Below, piece by piece: positions 1-8,793 of a stretch of 34,419 nt of DNA (positions are counted from its first letter, which is position 1; each line of letters begins with the position of its first letter). The notes beneath the pieces are model-generated. The model did no database searches, was not told where the DNA came from, and was given only the letters and a program-made list of their open reading frames with translations. Position numbers and translations under genes: made by a program. This DNA is from Bog-159 sp049516155 (GTDB lineage: Bacteria > Acidobacteriota > Terriglobia > Bryobacterales > Bryobacteraceae): positions 1 through 34,419 of the forward strand of contig JBEKTJ010000057.1 of assembly GCA_049516155.1 (NCBI GenBank), in the 5' to 3' direction.

Positions 1-1641
1 GCGGCCGCTGCTCACAAACAGCGAATTGCCCATCGCGTGTTTGCGGTATAAGGCACGGACTGCATCCGGCGCATCCATCTGGAAGGCTTCCTGCGTAGAG
101 ATGCGTTCACCAGCCGCCGTCCACATATTGCCGACATATAGGTCGCTGCCGCCGTCATTATTGTAGTCCAGCCACGAGACACTCATCCCCGCGCCGACGT
201 CCTCGACCCCCGCCTGCGCCGCGACATCGGTGAAAGTGCCATCGCCGTTGTTGCGGTATAGGTTCTTACGGCCGAAGTCGTTCACCACATACAAGTCCGG
301 CCAGCCATCGTTGTTGTAATCGCTCCAGCCGCAACAGAAGCTATAGCGTGTGTTGTTCCGATTGAGGCCCGTCTCCGCCGTCACATCGCGAAACGTTCCA
401 TCTCCGTTGTTGCGCATCATGAAATTGGGAGGGCCGTTCTCCGCCGCGTAGTAAGGCGCCGGATACTTGTACTGATCCGTACCTTGGTAATAAGAATAGA
501 GGCAGAAATAAATATCCAGCCGGCCGTCGCGATCATAATCGGCGGCGGCAGCCCCCGTAAAGGTTCCCTGCGGCGTATTCGCGAAGTGGAACGCGCCCGC
601 TTCGTGGCGGAATTTGCCGCCTCCCTGATTCGAAAACAACAGCGGACCGTTGGCGCGCACCACCACCAGATCCTGGCGGCCGTCGTTGTCGAAGTCCGCA
701 AGAAGTGCGCAAGCGGTATTTTCCAATATCCCGACGCCGGATGTCTCGGTAATGTCTTCGAACGTTCCGTCACCCCGGTTCCTGTAGAGCCGGTTGGGAA
801 GCCCGGCGGGCTGGCAGACATAAAGATCGTCGAATCCGTCGCCGTCGATGTCTCCGGCGGACACTCCGTTGTGGCCATAGATGTCGATGCCGCAGGCGCC
901 ATCGAGGACGGTGCGCCAGTAATCGACGCCGTGCAGCAACTGCCCGGAGTAAGAGCGATTGCCCCCGAACGCCTGCGCGGTGATGTCGGCAAACCAGCGA
1001 TCCGCCGAGCGGCTGCGAGTCTCCTCCGACGCCCGCCAGCGCAGCAGCCGCCAGCCTTCCCAATCAAGTGCCCATTCGCCCACGCGTTGCTCGCGGTAAA
1101 AGTCCGTGCCGGCGCCGACTAACTCATACCGCACGCGCGTTTCGATGCGTCCAGCAGCGGCGTGGATGCGAGTCACTTGGAACTCCGCAGTCATAATCTT
1201 CGAGTAACTAGCCAAAATAGCGCGCAGTTCTTGAAGAAAAGCGATGGGCCCAAGTGAAGGCTCAGACGCGAAGGCAACCCTGCGGACTTCCAGCGCAGGG
1301 CCCGGACGCACGACCCGCGATCCTATCGGCCGCGGCGACGTTCCCTGAAAATCGGCTGCCAATACTCGCTCGAAAGCCTGAAACTGCCGTGGGGATGCCA
1401 ACAGCCCCGCACTCCACTGGGCCAGAATCGCGGCAATCCGGTCATGATCCTTTTCCGCCTCGAATTCGTCTCGCCCCGCGTCCAGCTTCAGTCGCAAAGC
1501 ATCGAACGGCGTCTCCTCGTGGTAGTGCGGATGCAACTGATACTCGCCTCCGGCCGGATTCTGCGCATCGAGCACCTGTCCGCGCAGCAGCAGTGCCGCG
1601 GTGCCCTGGCAGGATCCTACGATAAAGTCGCGTCTTCGAAT
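1..1641 (-). CDS. FG-GAP/VCBS repeat protein (CRTAC1-like), 3' end outside window
   Basis: The minus-strand frame stays open from 1644 to the window edge, giving about 547 residues without the C-terminus. From roughly residue 260 on there are at least five calcium-binding FG-GAP loops of the form D-x-(D/N)-x-D-G-x-x-D (DIDGDGFDDLYV, DFDNDGRQDLVVV, DYDRDGRLDIYF, DYNNDGWPDLYVV, DYNNDGGSDLYVG), so this is a secreted integrin-type beta-propeller. Such proteins often end in an ASPIC/UnbV domain, which would lie beyond position 1. An in-frame stop at 1645-1647 limits the 5' end. No ATG, GTG or TTG precedes the leader RRRDFIVGS, which resembles a twin-arginine signal, so the rare codon ATT at 1641 is the best available start. 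A frameshift error at the 5' end is the alternative, since an ATG-started frame runs through 1699-1442. The function is unknown; extracellular or envelope binding is likely. Confidence 0.8.
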   Translation of the reverse strand, partial: MRRRDFIVGSCQGTAALLLRGQVLDAQNPAGGEYQLHPHYHEETPFDALRLKLDAGRDEFEAEKDHDRIAAILAQWSAGLLASPRQFQAFERVLAADFQGTSPRPIGSRVVRPGPALEVRRVAFASEPSLGPIAFLQELRAILASYSKIMTAEFQVTRIHAAAGRIETRVRYELVGAGTDFYREQRVGEWALDWEGWRLLRWRASEETRSRSADRWFADITAQAFGGNRSYSGQLLHGVDYWRTVLDGACGIDIYGHNGVSAGDIDGDGFDDLYVCQPAGLPNRLYRNRGDGTFEDITETSGVGILENTACALLADFDNDGRQDLVVVRANGPLLFSNQGGGKFRHEAGAFHFANTPQGTFTGAAAADYDRDGRLDIYFCLYSYYQGTDQYKYPAPYYAAENGPPNFMMRNNGDGTFRDVTAETGLNRNNTRYSFCCGWSDYNNDGWPDLYVVNDFGRKNLYRNNGDGTFTDVAAQAGVEDVGAGMSVSWLDYNNDGGSDLYVGNMWTAAGERISTQEAFQMDAPDAVRALYRKHAMGNSLFVSSGR

Positions 1642-1740
1642 GCTTCAAATCTATCACAGGCGGCAATCGAATCTTTTTTCGAATAGCATAAACGCTCATG
1701 TCCCGGCCCGCGTCAAATGTGTGGACAACCCGGAGGACTC

Positions 1741-3243
1741 ATGAAACGCCTGGCCTTGTGGCTGCTCCCGACGACTCTGTGTGCGGGGCAGGTCCGCTAT
1801 GCCCGCGTGGGCGATTTTGACGGCGTTGTTCAGGTGCAGCTTCAGGCAGCCGACGATTGGCAGCCCGTCCGGCGCAATCTGCCCCTGCGCGAGTTGTCCT
1901 GGTTGCGTACAGAAGCCTCCGCGCGCCTGGAAGTGGAACTGGACGATGGCAGCGTCTTGCGCCTGGGTCCGGATTCCCTGGCCGAGCTTTCCGATTACAC
2001 CCGGCTTTCTACCGGGCAGCGGATCACGCTCATCTCGTTGGACCACGGCTTGGCCTACTTCACAGGCGCGGCCGAAGGCAAGGACGCATTAGTGGTCGCA
2101 GTACCTGGCGCGCAGGTGAGCATCCATCAAAACGCGCGCCTGCGCGTGGAAGCGCGCGATCCCTGGAGCCTGATCTTCGCGGCGGAGGGTGTGGCGCGTT
2201 TTTCCTCTCCTACCGCCGAGTTTGATTTGAACGCGGGCCAGATGGTCAAGCTGGACTCGGGGCATCCGGCCCGCTTCTTCCTCAATCGCGAGATCCCGCC
2301 GCTTGAAACCGATCGCTGGTCGGATGAGCGCGACAAAGTGCTGCAATCGACCAGCTCCGCTGCGCATATGCCAGGGCTGCACTACGGGCTTGCGGATCTT
2401 GACGTTTACGGCGTGTGGACCGACTCCGCGGATTTCGGCGCCGTCTGGAAACCCAAGGTTCCGGCTGGCTGGGCGCCCTTCCGCAACGGCAAATGGCTTT
2501 GGTACGATGGCCTGGGCTACACCTGGGTCGGCGACGATCCTTGGGGCTGGCTGCCGTATCATTACGGCCGTTGGATGCAACAGGAAGGTGTGGGGTGGGT
2601 CTGGGCGCCCGGTGAAACCGCGGTGTTCAAGCCGGGCGATGTTTATTGGCTGAAAAGCGCCAAACTCGTCGGCTGGGGCGCACTGGCGCCCGGCGAGAAC
2701 TGGAAGCCGCCCGACACGCCGCGCCTCTATCTGAACGCTAATACCACCTACGCCCAATTCGCGCCGGAGTCGCTCGAAATCGATCCCGCCGGTTTTGCGG
2801 CGCGCCCGCAACAGACGCTGCCGACGGCAGTCTTCGCGCAAGCGCTGCCGTCCCCGGCGTTTCCGGCGGCGCGCCTGGACGCGTTTCGTCCGCCGCTGCG
2901 CGCGGGCAGCACGCGTACCGTGTCGGTTTCGACCGACATGGCGTTCGACGGTCAGGCGGCGCCCGAACCGCAGCCAGTTCCCCCGCCCCCCGACATGACA
3001 TACAAAGCGGCATATGACAACGAGCCGCCGTCCGCGCCGCCCGTGGTCATTGTGAATACTGTCAACGCGCCACCCGAGGAGGTTGAAGTCGATGTTCCCG
3101 TGCCCGTCTATATGGGCATCATCGTGGTGAATCCGCCGGGGTACAAAGCACCCGCGCCTGCACCGAAGACCCCTCCCAAACCAGTTTCGCCGCCACCTCC
3201 ATCCAAGCCGAAAGCGGCGGACCCGGATAAGCCGGCGAAGTAG
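1741..3243 (+). CDS. Secreted FecR-domain protein with tryptophan-rich (DUF6600-like) repeats
   Basis: The product has 500 residues. The ATG at 1741 follows GGAGG at a good distance and opens a signal peptide (MKRLALWLLPTTLCAG); an earlier in-frame start at 1717 lacks this. Residues about 35-150 form a FecR-type beta domain (LEVELDDGSVLRLGPDS). Residues about 215-330 hold W/Y/G-rich repeats (AGWAPFRNGKWLWYDGLGYTW, DDPWGWLPYHYGRW, VGWVWAPGE) of the kind found in DUF6600 proteins. The last 100 residues are proline-rich and disordered (PPPPSKPKAADPDKPAK). In this architecture FecR is a structural domain and does not imply an iron-sensing regulator. Only 6 bases separate it from the next gene, so the two are probably co-transcribed. 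Exported envelope protein of unknown role. Confidence 0.88.
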   Translation: MKRLALWLLPTTLCAGQVRYARVGDFDGVVQVQLQAADDWQPVRRNLPLRELSWLRTEASARLEVELDDGSVLRLGPDSLAELSDYTRLSTGQRITLISLDHGLAYFTGAAEGKDALVVAVPGAQVSIHQNARLRVEARDPWSLIFAAEGVARFSSPTAEFDLNAGQMVKLDSGHPARFFLNREIPPLETDRWSDERDKVLQSTSSAAHMPGLHYGLADLDVYGVWTDSADFGAVWKPKVPAGWAPFRNGKWLWYDGLGYTWVGDDPWGWLPYHYGRWMQQEGVGWVWAPGETAVFKPGDVYWLKSAKLVGWGALAPGENWKPPDTPRLYLNANTTYAQFAPESLEIDPAGFAARPQQTLPTAVFAQALPSPAFPAARLDAFRPPLRAGSTRTVSVSTDMAFDGQAAPEPQPVPPPPDMTYKAAYDNEPPSAPPVVIVNTVNAPPEEVEVDVPVPVYMGIIVVNPPGYKAPAPAPKTPPKPVSPPPPSKPKAADPDKPAK

Positions 3244-3249
3244 GCATTT

Positions 3250-4335
3250 ATGCGCACACTCTTTGTAGCACCGTTATTCTTGCTCGCGGCTGCGTCTGCC
3301 TTTGCCGAAGATCCGTTGGTGGTGCTGGCTTCGCGTCCCGGACACATCGAGTTCTTCGACGCCGCATTGGGGCCGCTGGGCTCGATTGCTGTTAACCAAC
3401 GGGTAGAGAGTGTCGCCGCCAGTCCGGATGGCCGCAGACTCTACGTGGCCCAAGCCGAAAAGGCGGACAGTTCGTCCTGCGGCCTGTACTCGTTGGATCT
3501 GGCTACGCGGCAAATGTGCCTGCTGGCGTCGCCGGCGTTGTTCGGCGCGCCTTCCGCGGACGGCCGCTTTCTGTTTACCCAAGGCAGGCGCGGCGTGGAT
3601 GTGTTCGATGCCGCCACCTTGAGCAGCCTTGGCACCATGACAGCGCCCGGCGCGTACAATCTGCAACCCTCGCCCGATGGGCGATGGCTGCTCGGCGTTA
3701 CCAATTCGCCCCACCCTTCTTTGGATATCTTCGATACGGCGGCCAACCAAATGGTCCGCCGGCTTCCGATTCCGGCTGGACCCGTTACCGGCGCCTGGGC
3801 CGGAAACCGCTTCTATTTGTTCACATACGGCGCTGACGGATCTCGCGGAATGGGCTGGCTGTGGAGCGTGAGGCCGGAAGACGCCGAGCTTTCCTCGCTC
3901 AAACAAGTCGGCCTGCCGGATTTGCACGGCGCGTGTAACCAGCCCGTTCTGCTCCTGCTCGCGGGCGCCCCAGACCGGCTCTATCTTGCGGAAGCGTTTG
4001 GCTTCAAAGTGGATCGGCGCGCCGCCTGCCCCGATGCGGCCACCGGCGGCATTTATGCGATCCGCCCCGAGACCGGTCAAGTAGACCACATAGCCCCGGC
4101 AGTGCATGTGAAACGCATGGTGGCCGCGCCGGATGGCCGCGATCTGTACGTAATCGACTCCGGCGATGCGAGTTCGCCCAGCAAGCCAAGGTTGCTCCGG
4201 ATCGATGCCCGCACGGGCGCCATCCGGCACGACGCTGCCCTGGAGGGCGGGCAACGGAACCTGGCAGTGGGCCGCATCCCGCAAACTCTCATCCCACACG
4301 GAAACGCACGGGCCGCCACGTACTGTTCCCGCTGA
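3250..4335 (+). CDS. Secreted YVTN-type beta-propeller protein
   Basis: The 361-residue product begins with a clear signal peptide (MRTLFVAPLFLLAAASAFAED). The rest consists of repeated blades with motifs such as ASPDGRRLYVAQ, PSPDGRWLLGV and AAPDGRDLYVID, typical of YVTN/lactonase-like seven-bladed propellers. No catalytic residues can be named. It lies 6 bases after the FecR-domain gene and is probably translated from the same mRNA, so the pair may act together outside the cytoplasm. The substrate or partner is unknown. Confidence 0.82.
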   Translation: MRTLFVAPLFLLAAASAFAEDPLVVLASRPGHIEFFDAALGPLGSIAVNQRVESVAASPDGRRLYVAQAEKADSSSCGLYSLDLATRQMCLLASPALFGAPSADGRFLFTQGRRGVDVFDAATLSSLGTMTAPGAYNLQPSPDGRWLLGVTNSPHPSLDIFDTAANQMVRRLPIPAGPVTGAWAGNRFYLFTYGADGSRGMGWLWSVRPEDAELSSLKQVGLPDLHGACNQPVLLLLAGAPDRLYLAEAFGFKVDRRAACPDAATGGIYAIRPETGQVDHIAPAVHVKRMVAAPDGRDLYVIDSGDASSPSKPRLLRIDARTGAIRHDAALEGGQRNLAVGRIPQTLIPHGNARAATYCSR

Positions 4336-4363
4336 TTTCCCGGCTGTGGTGTGATAGAGCTTG

Positions 4364-5185
4364 ATGAGGATTTACCACCACATCCCCGCGCCGCCCCTGT
4401 CGGAATTCGTGGGATTGCTCTGGCTGTACGAAGGCTACCATCAGCCGCACGACAAAGAGCGCCTGCTGCCGGATGGCTCGATGGAATTGGTGATCAACCT
4501 CAACGAAGACCTTACGCGCTTGTACGACCCGCACGATACGGAAAAATTCCGGACTCTACGCGGGTCGGTGGTAGTGGGCGCGCACTCGGAATTCTTCGTG
4601 ATCGACACCGCGGGACAGCACTCCGTCGCTGGCGTACACTTCAAACCGGGAGGCGCTTTCCCGTTTCTGGGTCTACCGGCCGGCGAACTGCACAACGCCA
4701 TGGTGTCGCTGCAGGATTTGTGGGGTGGACTGGCGGACCAGTTGCGCGAGCGGCTGCTGGAGGCCTGCACGCCGCAGGCAAGGCTTCTCGTTCTGGAACA
4801 GGCACTGCTCGCGCGGGCGGGGCGGCGGCTGCAGCGCCACCCGGCTGTGGACTTCGCGTTGCGCGAATTTCACGGCTTGCCGCACGCGCGCACGATAGCG
4901 GATGTGACCGGTCAAATCGGCCTCAGCGCGAAAAGGTTCATTCAGATTTTCAGCGGCGAGGTCGGGCTCACCCCCAAGCTATTTTGCCGCGTGCGGCGAT
5001 TCCAGCGAGTGCTGCGGCGGATCGGCACGGGGCGGCCGGTGGAGTGGGCTGCGGTGGCGGCGGATTGCGGCTATTTCGATCAGGCGCATTTCATCCACGA
5101 CTTTCATGCGTTTTCGGGCATCAATCCGTCCACGTATATCGCTCACCGTACGGAGCATCTCAACCACGTTCCGCTGGTCGAGTGA
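4364..5185 (+). CDS. AraC-family transcriptional regulator (DUF6597-like sensor domain)
   Basis: The 273-residue product starts at ATG 4364; a TTG one codon earlier is also possible. The N-terminal part (IYHHIPAPPLSEFVGLLWLYEG, with LPDGSMELVINL) matches the ligand-sensing domain common in AraC proteins annotated DUF6597. The C-terminal 100 residues contain both helix-turn-helix motifs: the first around IADVTGQIGLSAKRFIQIF, the second around VAADCGYFDQAHFIHDFHAFSGINPSTY. It is a cytoplasmic DNA-binding activator or repressor. The VOC gene follows 47 bases downstream on the same strand and is a possible operon partner. The effector is unknown. Confidence 0.87.
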   Translation: MRIYHHIPAPPLSEFVGLLWLYEGYHQPHDKERLLPDGSMELVINLNEDLTRLYDPHDTEKFRTLRGSVVVGAHSEFFVIDTAGQHSVAGVHFKPGGAFPFLGLPAGELHNAMVSLQDLWGGLADQLRERLLEACTPQARLLVLEQALLARAGRRLQRHPAVDFALREFHGLPHARTIADVTGQIGLSAKRFIQIFSGEVGLTPKLFCRVRRFQRVLRRIGTGRPVEWAAVAADCGYFDQAHFIHDFHAFSGINPSTYIAHRTEHLNHVPLVE

Positions 5186-5232
5186 CAAATTTTTACAATA
5201 CGCGCCACCCGGTGTTCGCCGACAATGGATGC

Positions 5233-5700
5233 ATGGAAAATACAGTCAAAGCAATACCAGAAGGTTCCGAAGGCGCAACACCGTACCTGTCGATCAAGGG
5301 AGCGGCCGACGCCATCGAGTTCTATAAGAAAGCATTCGGCGCAACAGAGACGATGCGCATGGCCGGCCCCGATGGCAGAATCGGCCACGCCGAAATCAAG
5401 ATCGGCAAAGCCAACATCATGCTGGCGGACGAGCACCCGGAGATTGGCTTCCTGAGTCCGCGGACGCTGGGTGGCTCGCCGGTTCTTATCCATATTTACG
5501 TGGAAGACGTGGACGCGTTGGCCGCGCGGGCGGTAGCCGCCGGCGCCAAGCTCATGCGCCCGGTCGCGGATCAATTCTATGGCGATCGCACGTGCCAATT
5601 CGAAGACCCCTTCGGACACATCTGGCACTTCGCCACGCACAAAGAAGACGTGTCCAACGAAGAGATGCACCGGCGCGCGGCAGCGCAAGCCCGGCCTTGA
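5233..5700 (+). CDS. VOC-family (glyoxalase/PhnB-like) protein
   Basis: The 155-residue product shows the paired beta-alpha-beta-beta-beta modules of the vicinal oxygen chelate superfamily. The first has TPYLSIKGAADAIEFYKKAFGA and GHAEIKIGKANIMLADE. The second has HIYVEDVDALAARAVAAGAK and CQFEDPFGHIWHFATH, with likely metal ligands H and E. It most resembles the PhnB/YdcJ-type single-chain VOC proteins, which are often of unknown function; despite the common name, a role in phosphonate metabolism should not be assumed. ATG 5233 is chosen because the family N-terminus follows directly. It probably shares a transcript with the AraC gene upstream. Confidence 0.85.
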   Translation: MENTVKAIPEGSEGATPYLSIKGAADAIEFYKKAFGATETMRMAGPDGRIGHAEIKIGKANIMLADEHPEIGFLSPRTLGGSPVLIHIYVEDVDALAARAVAAGAKLMRPVADQFYGDRTCQFEDPFGHIWHFATHKEDVSNEEMHRRAAAQARP

Positions 5701-5796
5701 GCTGTAGGACGGGCCTCCTGGCCTGTCTCGGGCAAGGAGGAGATTCCCACCACAGGATGGTAACTGAGCGGGCTGGCGCAGCATCTACTGCATTTC

Positions 5797-6540
5797 ATGC
5801 GGGTTTACATGCTTCTGCGTATCCTCCTATGCATCCTCCCGATCTTCGCCGTCGAAGCTCGGGCGGAAGGTCTCGAACTCAAGATTCCGCCGGTCACGAC
5901 CTCTTTAGACGTCAAGGGCCAAGCGGTCAAAATCACGGCTTGGGGAACTGTCTCCAGCGGGCCGCAGGAACCCTACAAGCTGGCATTGACGGCGGACTTG
6001 AGCGATCTTCAAGATAACATCGGACCGCTGCTCGCCTCCCAACTGGACCGCTCGGATCGCTGCGGCGAGCGGCTTTCGGTGGAAAGCGCCACACTCGCCC
6101 CAGCCTCTCCGTCCGCGGTCTTGACGGCCCACGTGCACTACGAACGTTGGGCCTGCGTGAAGGCATTCGGGAAGAACGTGGTCAAGCGGCTGGTGGGCGG
6201 CAACGCAACGGTGGTGGTGAGGCTGACGCCGTCGGCTGGAGCGGACGGCATCGCGATGGCCTCGGAGGTCCAAAAGATCGACGCCGATGGGTCGCTCGGC
6301 GAGGTGTTGCAGTCCGGCTCCCTGGGCGCCGCGGTGAAGGAGAAAATCGCCGGCGGCATCGAGTCGTCCATTCGCAAGGGACTGGATTTGAAGTCCGCAT
6401 TGCCGCCGTCCGCCGCAGCCGCGGCCACGCTACGCAGTGCGCAGTTCGTCAGCGGCGCGAAAGACCGGTTGTGGTTCGCTGTGGACGGGGAAGTGCACAT
6501 CTCTGCTGCCGAGTTCCAATCGCTCAACTTGAAAAAATAA
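5797..6540 (+). CDS. Secreted protein of unknown function
   Basis: The 247-residue product starts with a signal peptide (LLRILLCILPIFAVEARAEG). ATG 5797 and ATG 5809 both work as starts. I do not recognise the family. The mature part is a beta-rich, regularly amphipathic sequence with two cysteines (RCGERL, RWACVKAFG) that could form a disulfide. Its GGNATVVVRLTPSAG and DGEVHISAAEFQSL segments resemble periplasmic lipid-binding or BPI-like folds only loosely. The gene stands alone, about 100 bases after the VOC gene, and converges on the minus-strand AraC gene at 6594. Function unknown. Confidence 0.72.
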   Translation: MRVYMLLRILLCILPIFAVEARAEGLELKIPPVTTSLDVKGQAVKITAWGTVSSGPQEPYKLALTADLSDLQDNIGPLLASQLDRSDRCGERLSVESATLAPASPSAVLTAHVHYERWACVKAFGKNVVKRLVGGNATVVVRLTPSAGADGIAMASEVQKIDADGSLGEVLQSGSLGAAVKEKIAGGIESSIRKGLDLKSALPPSAAAAATLRSAQFVSGAKDRLWFAVDGEVHISAAEFQSLNLKK

Positions 6541-6593
6541 TCGGTGCAGGCCGCCTGAATGGGATATCCTACTGCTCACGCGGAACAGACGAA

Positions 6594-7565
6594 TCAGATG
6601 GCGTTTTGCCGATTACCGACCGACTCCAGCAGCGGAGCGCTTGGCGAGCGAAGAGTCCGAATATCCCGCATGGGCGGTTGGCCGAAGAAGCGGCTGTACT
6701 CGCGGTTGAATTGGCTGGCGCTTTCGTATCCGACCTCGAAGGCTGCACTGGCGGCGTCCAGGCCATCCATGAGCATGCGTCCCCGCGCTGCCTGCAACCG
6801 AATCTGTTTCTGATATTGCAGAGGACTCATGGCAGTCAGAACCCGGAAATGATGGTGCAGCGTGGATACGCCCATTCCCGCGACTTCCGCGAGATCTTCC
6901 ACCCGGAGCGGCTTCGCATAGTTCGCCCTGATCCAGGCGATGGCTCTTGCCGTCCGGTGACTCTGCTCTCCTAGCGTTGCAATCGCTCGCAGGCGGGATC
7001 CCTCCGCACTCCGAAGGATTCGGTAGATGATCTCGCGTTGAATCAGGCCGCTGAGAAAGGGGATGTCCTGCGGCGTGTGCAGCAGGTCCACGAGCCTGCA
7101 GCAGGCACTGAGGAACTCCAGGGTGGTCTCGCCGGTCGCCATGCCCGGACTGTCGGATGGCGGCTCATGGACCCGAATCTCCTCCCGGCTGAGAAGCTCT
7201 CGCACCATGGGCATTTCGAGCTTGAGCGACAACGCCAGGCAGGGCGCCGCTTCACTTGCCTCGATCACCCGGCTGACCACTGGCAGATCGACCGACGTCA
7301 GCAGGAATCGGGAGGGATCGTAAATGAAAATGTTTCGGCCCAGTTCTACTCGCTTTCGCCCCTGGGCGATCACGGTCACGCCCGGCTCGTAAGTCATCGA
7401 GCAAGGAGCGGTCGGGGCGGTCCGCCGGTGCAGCGTCAGCCCGGGAATATCCGTTGCCCGGCTCTCTGCGGAGCCAACGATCAAGGCAATCTTGCGAGCC
7501 AGCTCCTTCCGCAATACGTGCGCTTCATCGCTTAACGGGAACGCCTCTCCATTGATATTTTTCAT
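6594..7565 (-). CDS. AraC-family regulator with AraC_N domain
   Basis: The 323-residue product starts at ATG 7565; a GTG start 17 codons upstream (7616) is possible but has weaker family support. The N-terminal half (TDIPGLTLHRRTAPTAP, YEPGVTVIAQGRKRVELG, IYDPSRFLLTSVDLPV) matches the AraC_N domain. The C-terminal half has two helix-turn-helix motifs (LRVEDLAEVAGMGVSTLHHHFR; AAFEVGYESASQFNREYSRFFG). AraC_N regulators commonly sit next to oxidoreductases and respond to aldehydes or electrophiles. Here it is transcribed divergently from the aldo/keto reductase and alcohol dehydrogenase genes, which it probably controls through the 7566-7727 interval. Confidence 0.9.
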   Translation of the reverse strand: MKNINGEAFPLSDEAHVLRKELARKIALIVGSAESRATDIPGLTLHRRTAPTAPCSMTYEPGVTVIAQGRKRVELGRNIFIYDPSRFLLTSVDLPVVSRVIEASEAAPCLALSLKLEMPMVRELLSREEIRVHEPPSDSPGMATGETTLEFLSACCRLVDLLHTPQDIPFLSGLIQREIIYRILRSAEGSRLRAIATLGEQSHRTARAIAWIRANYAKPLRVEDLAEVAGMGVSTLHHHFRVLTAMSPLQYQKQIRLQAARGRMLMDGLDAASAAFEVGYESASQFNREYSRFFGQPPMRDIRTLRSPSAPLLESVGNRQNAI

Positions 7566-7727
7566 GGTAACGGTTTCGCTCTCTTCTACCCTAGGATAAC
7601 CGAAGACTCTGCGCACACGTCAGCCGTGCAAGAGAAATAGGCAATAAATCGGAAGGATCGGGATACCACTTTCAGGGCGTTCGAATCTAACCTGGAGATG
7701 AGGGAAACGGTTCCTGAAGGAGAAACA

Positions 7728-8735
7728 ATGCAGAAACGCAAACTTGGAAATAGCGGCCTGGAAGTATCGGTTCTCGGGCTCGGCTGCATGGGCATGAGCT
7801 TTTCCTACGGCCCGCCCAAAGACAAGCAGGAGATGACCGCTCTTCTTAGGGCAGCCGTGGAACGCGGCATCACGTTCTTCGATACTGCCGAGGTCTACGG
7901 CCCGTTCTTGAACGAAGAACTGGTGGGCGAAGCTCTTGCTCCGTTCCGCGACCGGGTGGTGATCGCCACGAAATTCGGGTTCGACCTCAGTCCCGATTTC
8001 GACCCCCGCGGGATGAAGGGTCTGCCGGGCCTGAACAGCAGGCCGGAGCACATCAAGCAAGCCGCCGAGGGATCGCTCAAGCGGCTGAAGATCGATATCA
8101 TCGACTTGCTCTATCAGCATCGGGTTGACCCGAACGTGCCTATCGAAGACGTAGCCGGTGCGGTGAAGGACCTGATTCAGGAAGGCAAGGTGAAGCACTT
8201 CGGCCTTTCCGAAGCAGGCGTGCAGACCATCCGTCGCGCACACGCAGTCCAGCCGGTCACTGCACTGCAAAGCGAGTACTCGCTGTGGACGAGGACTCCG
8301 GAGAAGGAAGTGATCCCGGCCCTCGAGGAACTCGGAATCGGCTTGGTTCCGTACAGCCCCTTGGGCAAAGGCTTCCTCACGGGCAAGATCGACGAAAATA
8401 CGAAGTTCGACAGCTCCGACTTCCGCAGCACCCTGCCTCGCTTCACACCGGAGGCACTCAAGGCGAATCAGGCCCTAATCGATTTGCTCGCCGGCATCGG
8501 GGAACGCAAGCAGGCGACACCCGCTCAGATCGCACTCGCCTGGCTGCTGGCCCAAAGGCCGTGGATTGTGCCGATCCCAGGCACCACAAAGCTGCGTCGC
8601 TTGGACGAAAACATCGGGGCAATCCCGGTCGAGCTGACGCCCGCCGATTTGCGTGATATCGAGAACGCCGCCTCAAGGATCACGGTGCAAGGCGCTCGGT
8701 ACCCCGAAAAGCTGGAGCAGATGACCGGCCGCTGA
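7728..8735 (+). CDS. Aldo/keto reductase
   Basis: The 335-residue NADPH-dependent reductase has the full catalytic tetrad: D52 and Y57 in FFDTAEVYG, K82 in ATKFGF, H131 in LLYQHRVDP. The cofactor site near the end is also present (VPIPGTTKLRRLDENIGA). ATG 7728 is preceded by GAAGGAG and starts the family motif (RKLGNSGLEVSVLGLGCMGMS). The GCMGMSFSYGPP stretch places it near the YajO/AKR13-type enzymes that reduce a range of aldehydes. It is followed by the alcohol dehydrogenase gene and is divergent from the AraC_N regulator, so the three form a likely aldehyde-detoxification unit. The substrate is unknown. Confidence 0.92.
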   Translation: MQKRKLGNSGLEVSVLGLGCMGMSFSYGPPKDKQEMTALLRAAVERGITFFDTAEVYGPFLNEELVGEALAPFRDRVVIATKFGFDLSPDFDPRGMKGLPGLNSRPEHIKQAAEGSLKRLKIDIIDLLYQHRVDPNVPIEDVAGAVKDLIQEGKVKHFGLSEAGVQTIRRAHAVQPVTALQSEYSLWTRTPEKEVIPALEELGIGLVPYSPLGKGFLTGKIDENTKFDSSDFRSTLPRFTPEALKANQALIDLLAGIGERKQATPAQIALAWLLAQRPWIVPIPGTTKLRRLDENIGAIPVELTPADLRDIENAASRITVQGARYPEKLEQMTGR

Positions 8736-8793
8736 CCGGCTACGCGCGGGAATTACCAAGCCTGAGTAAGGCCAACAAGGAAAGCATACACCC

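Noticed and set aside
1442..1699. An 85-residue minus-strand protein with ATG start (MSVYAIRKK...) upstream of the FG-GAP gene
   Set aside because: Most of the frame overlaps the FG-GAP frame and turns into a low-complexity Arg-rich sequence, as expected of a shadow. It could hold the true start only if there is a frameshift.
1741..3243. FecR as an iron-dicitrate sigma-regulator system
   Set aside because: There is no ECF sigma factor or TonB receptor gene nearby, and the protein has a signal peptide and DUF6600-like repeats, not the inner-membrane anti-sigma layout.
4351..5700. One long 449-residue protein covering the AraC and VOC genes
   Set aside because: The first 290 residues are an Arg/Ala/Gly-rich shadow of the AraC gene; the VOC gene merely happens to share the frame.
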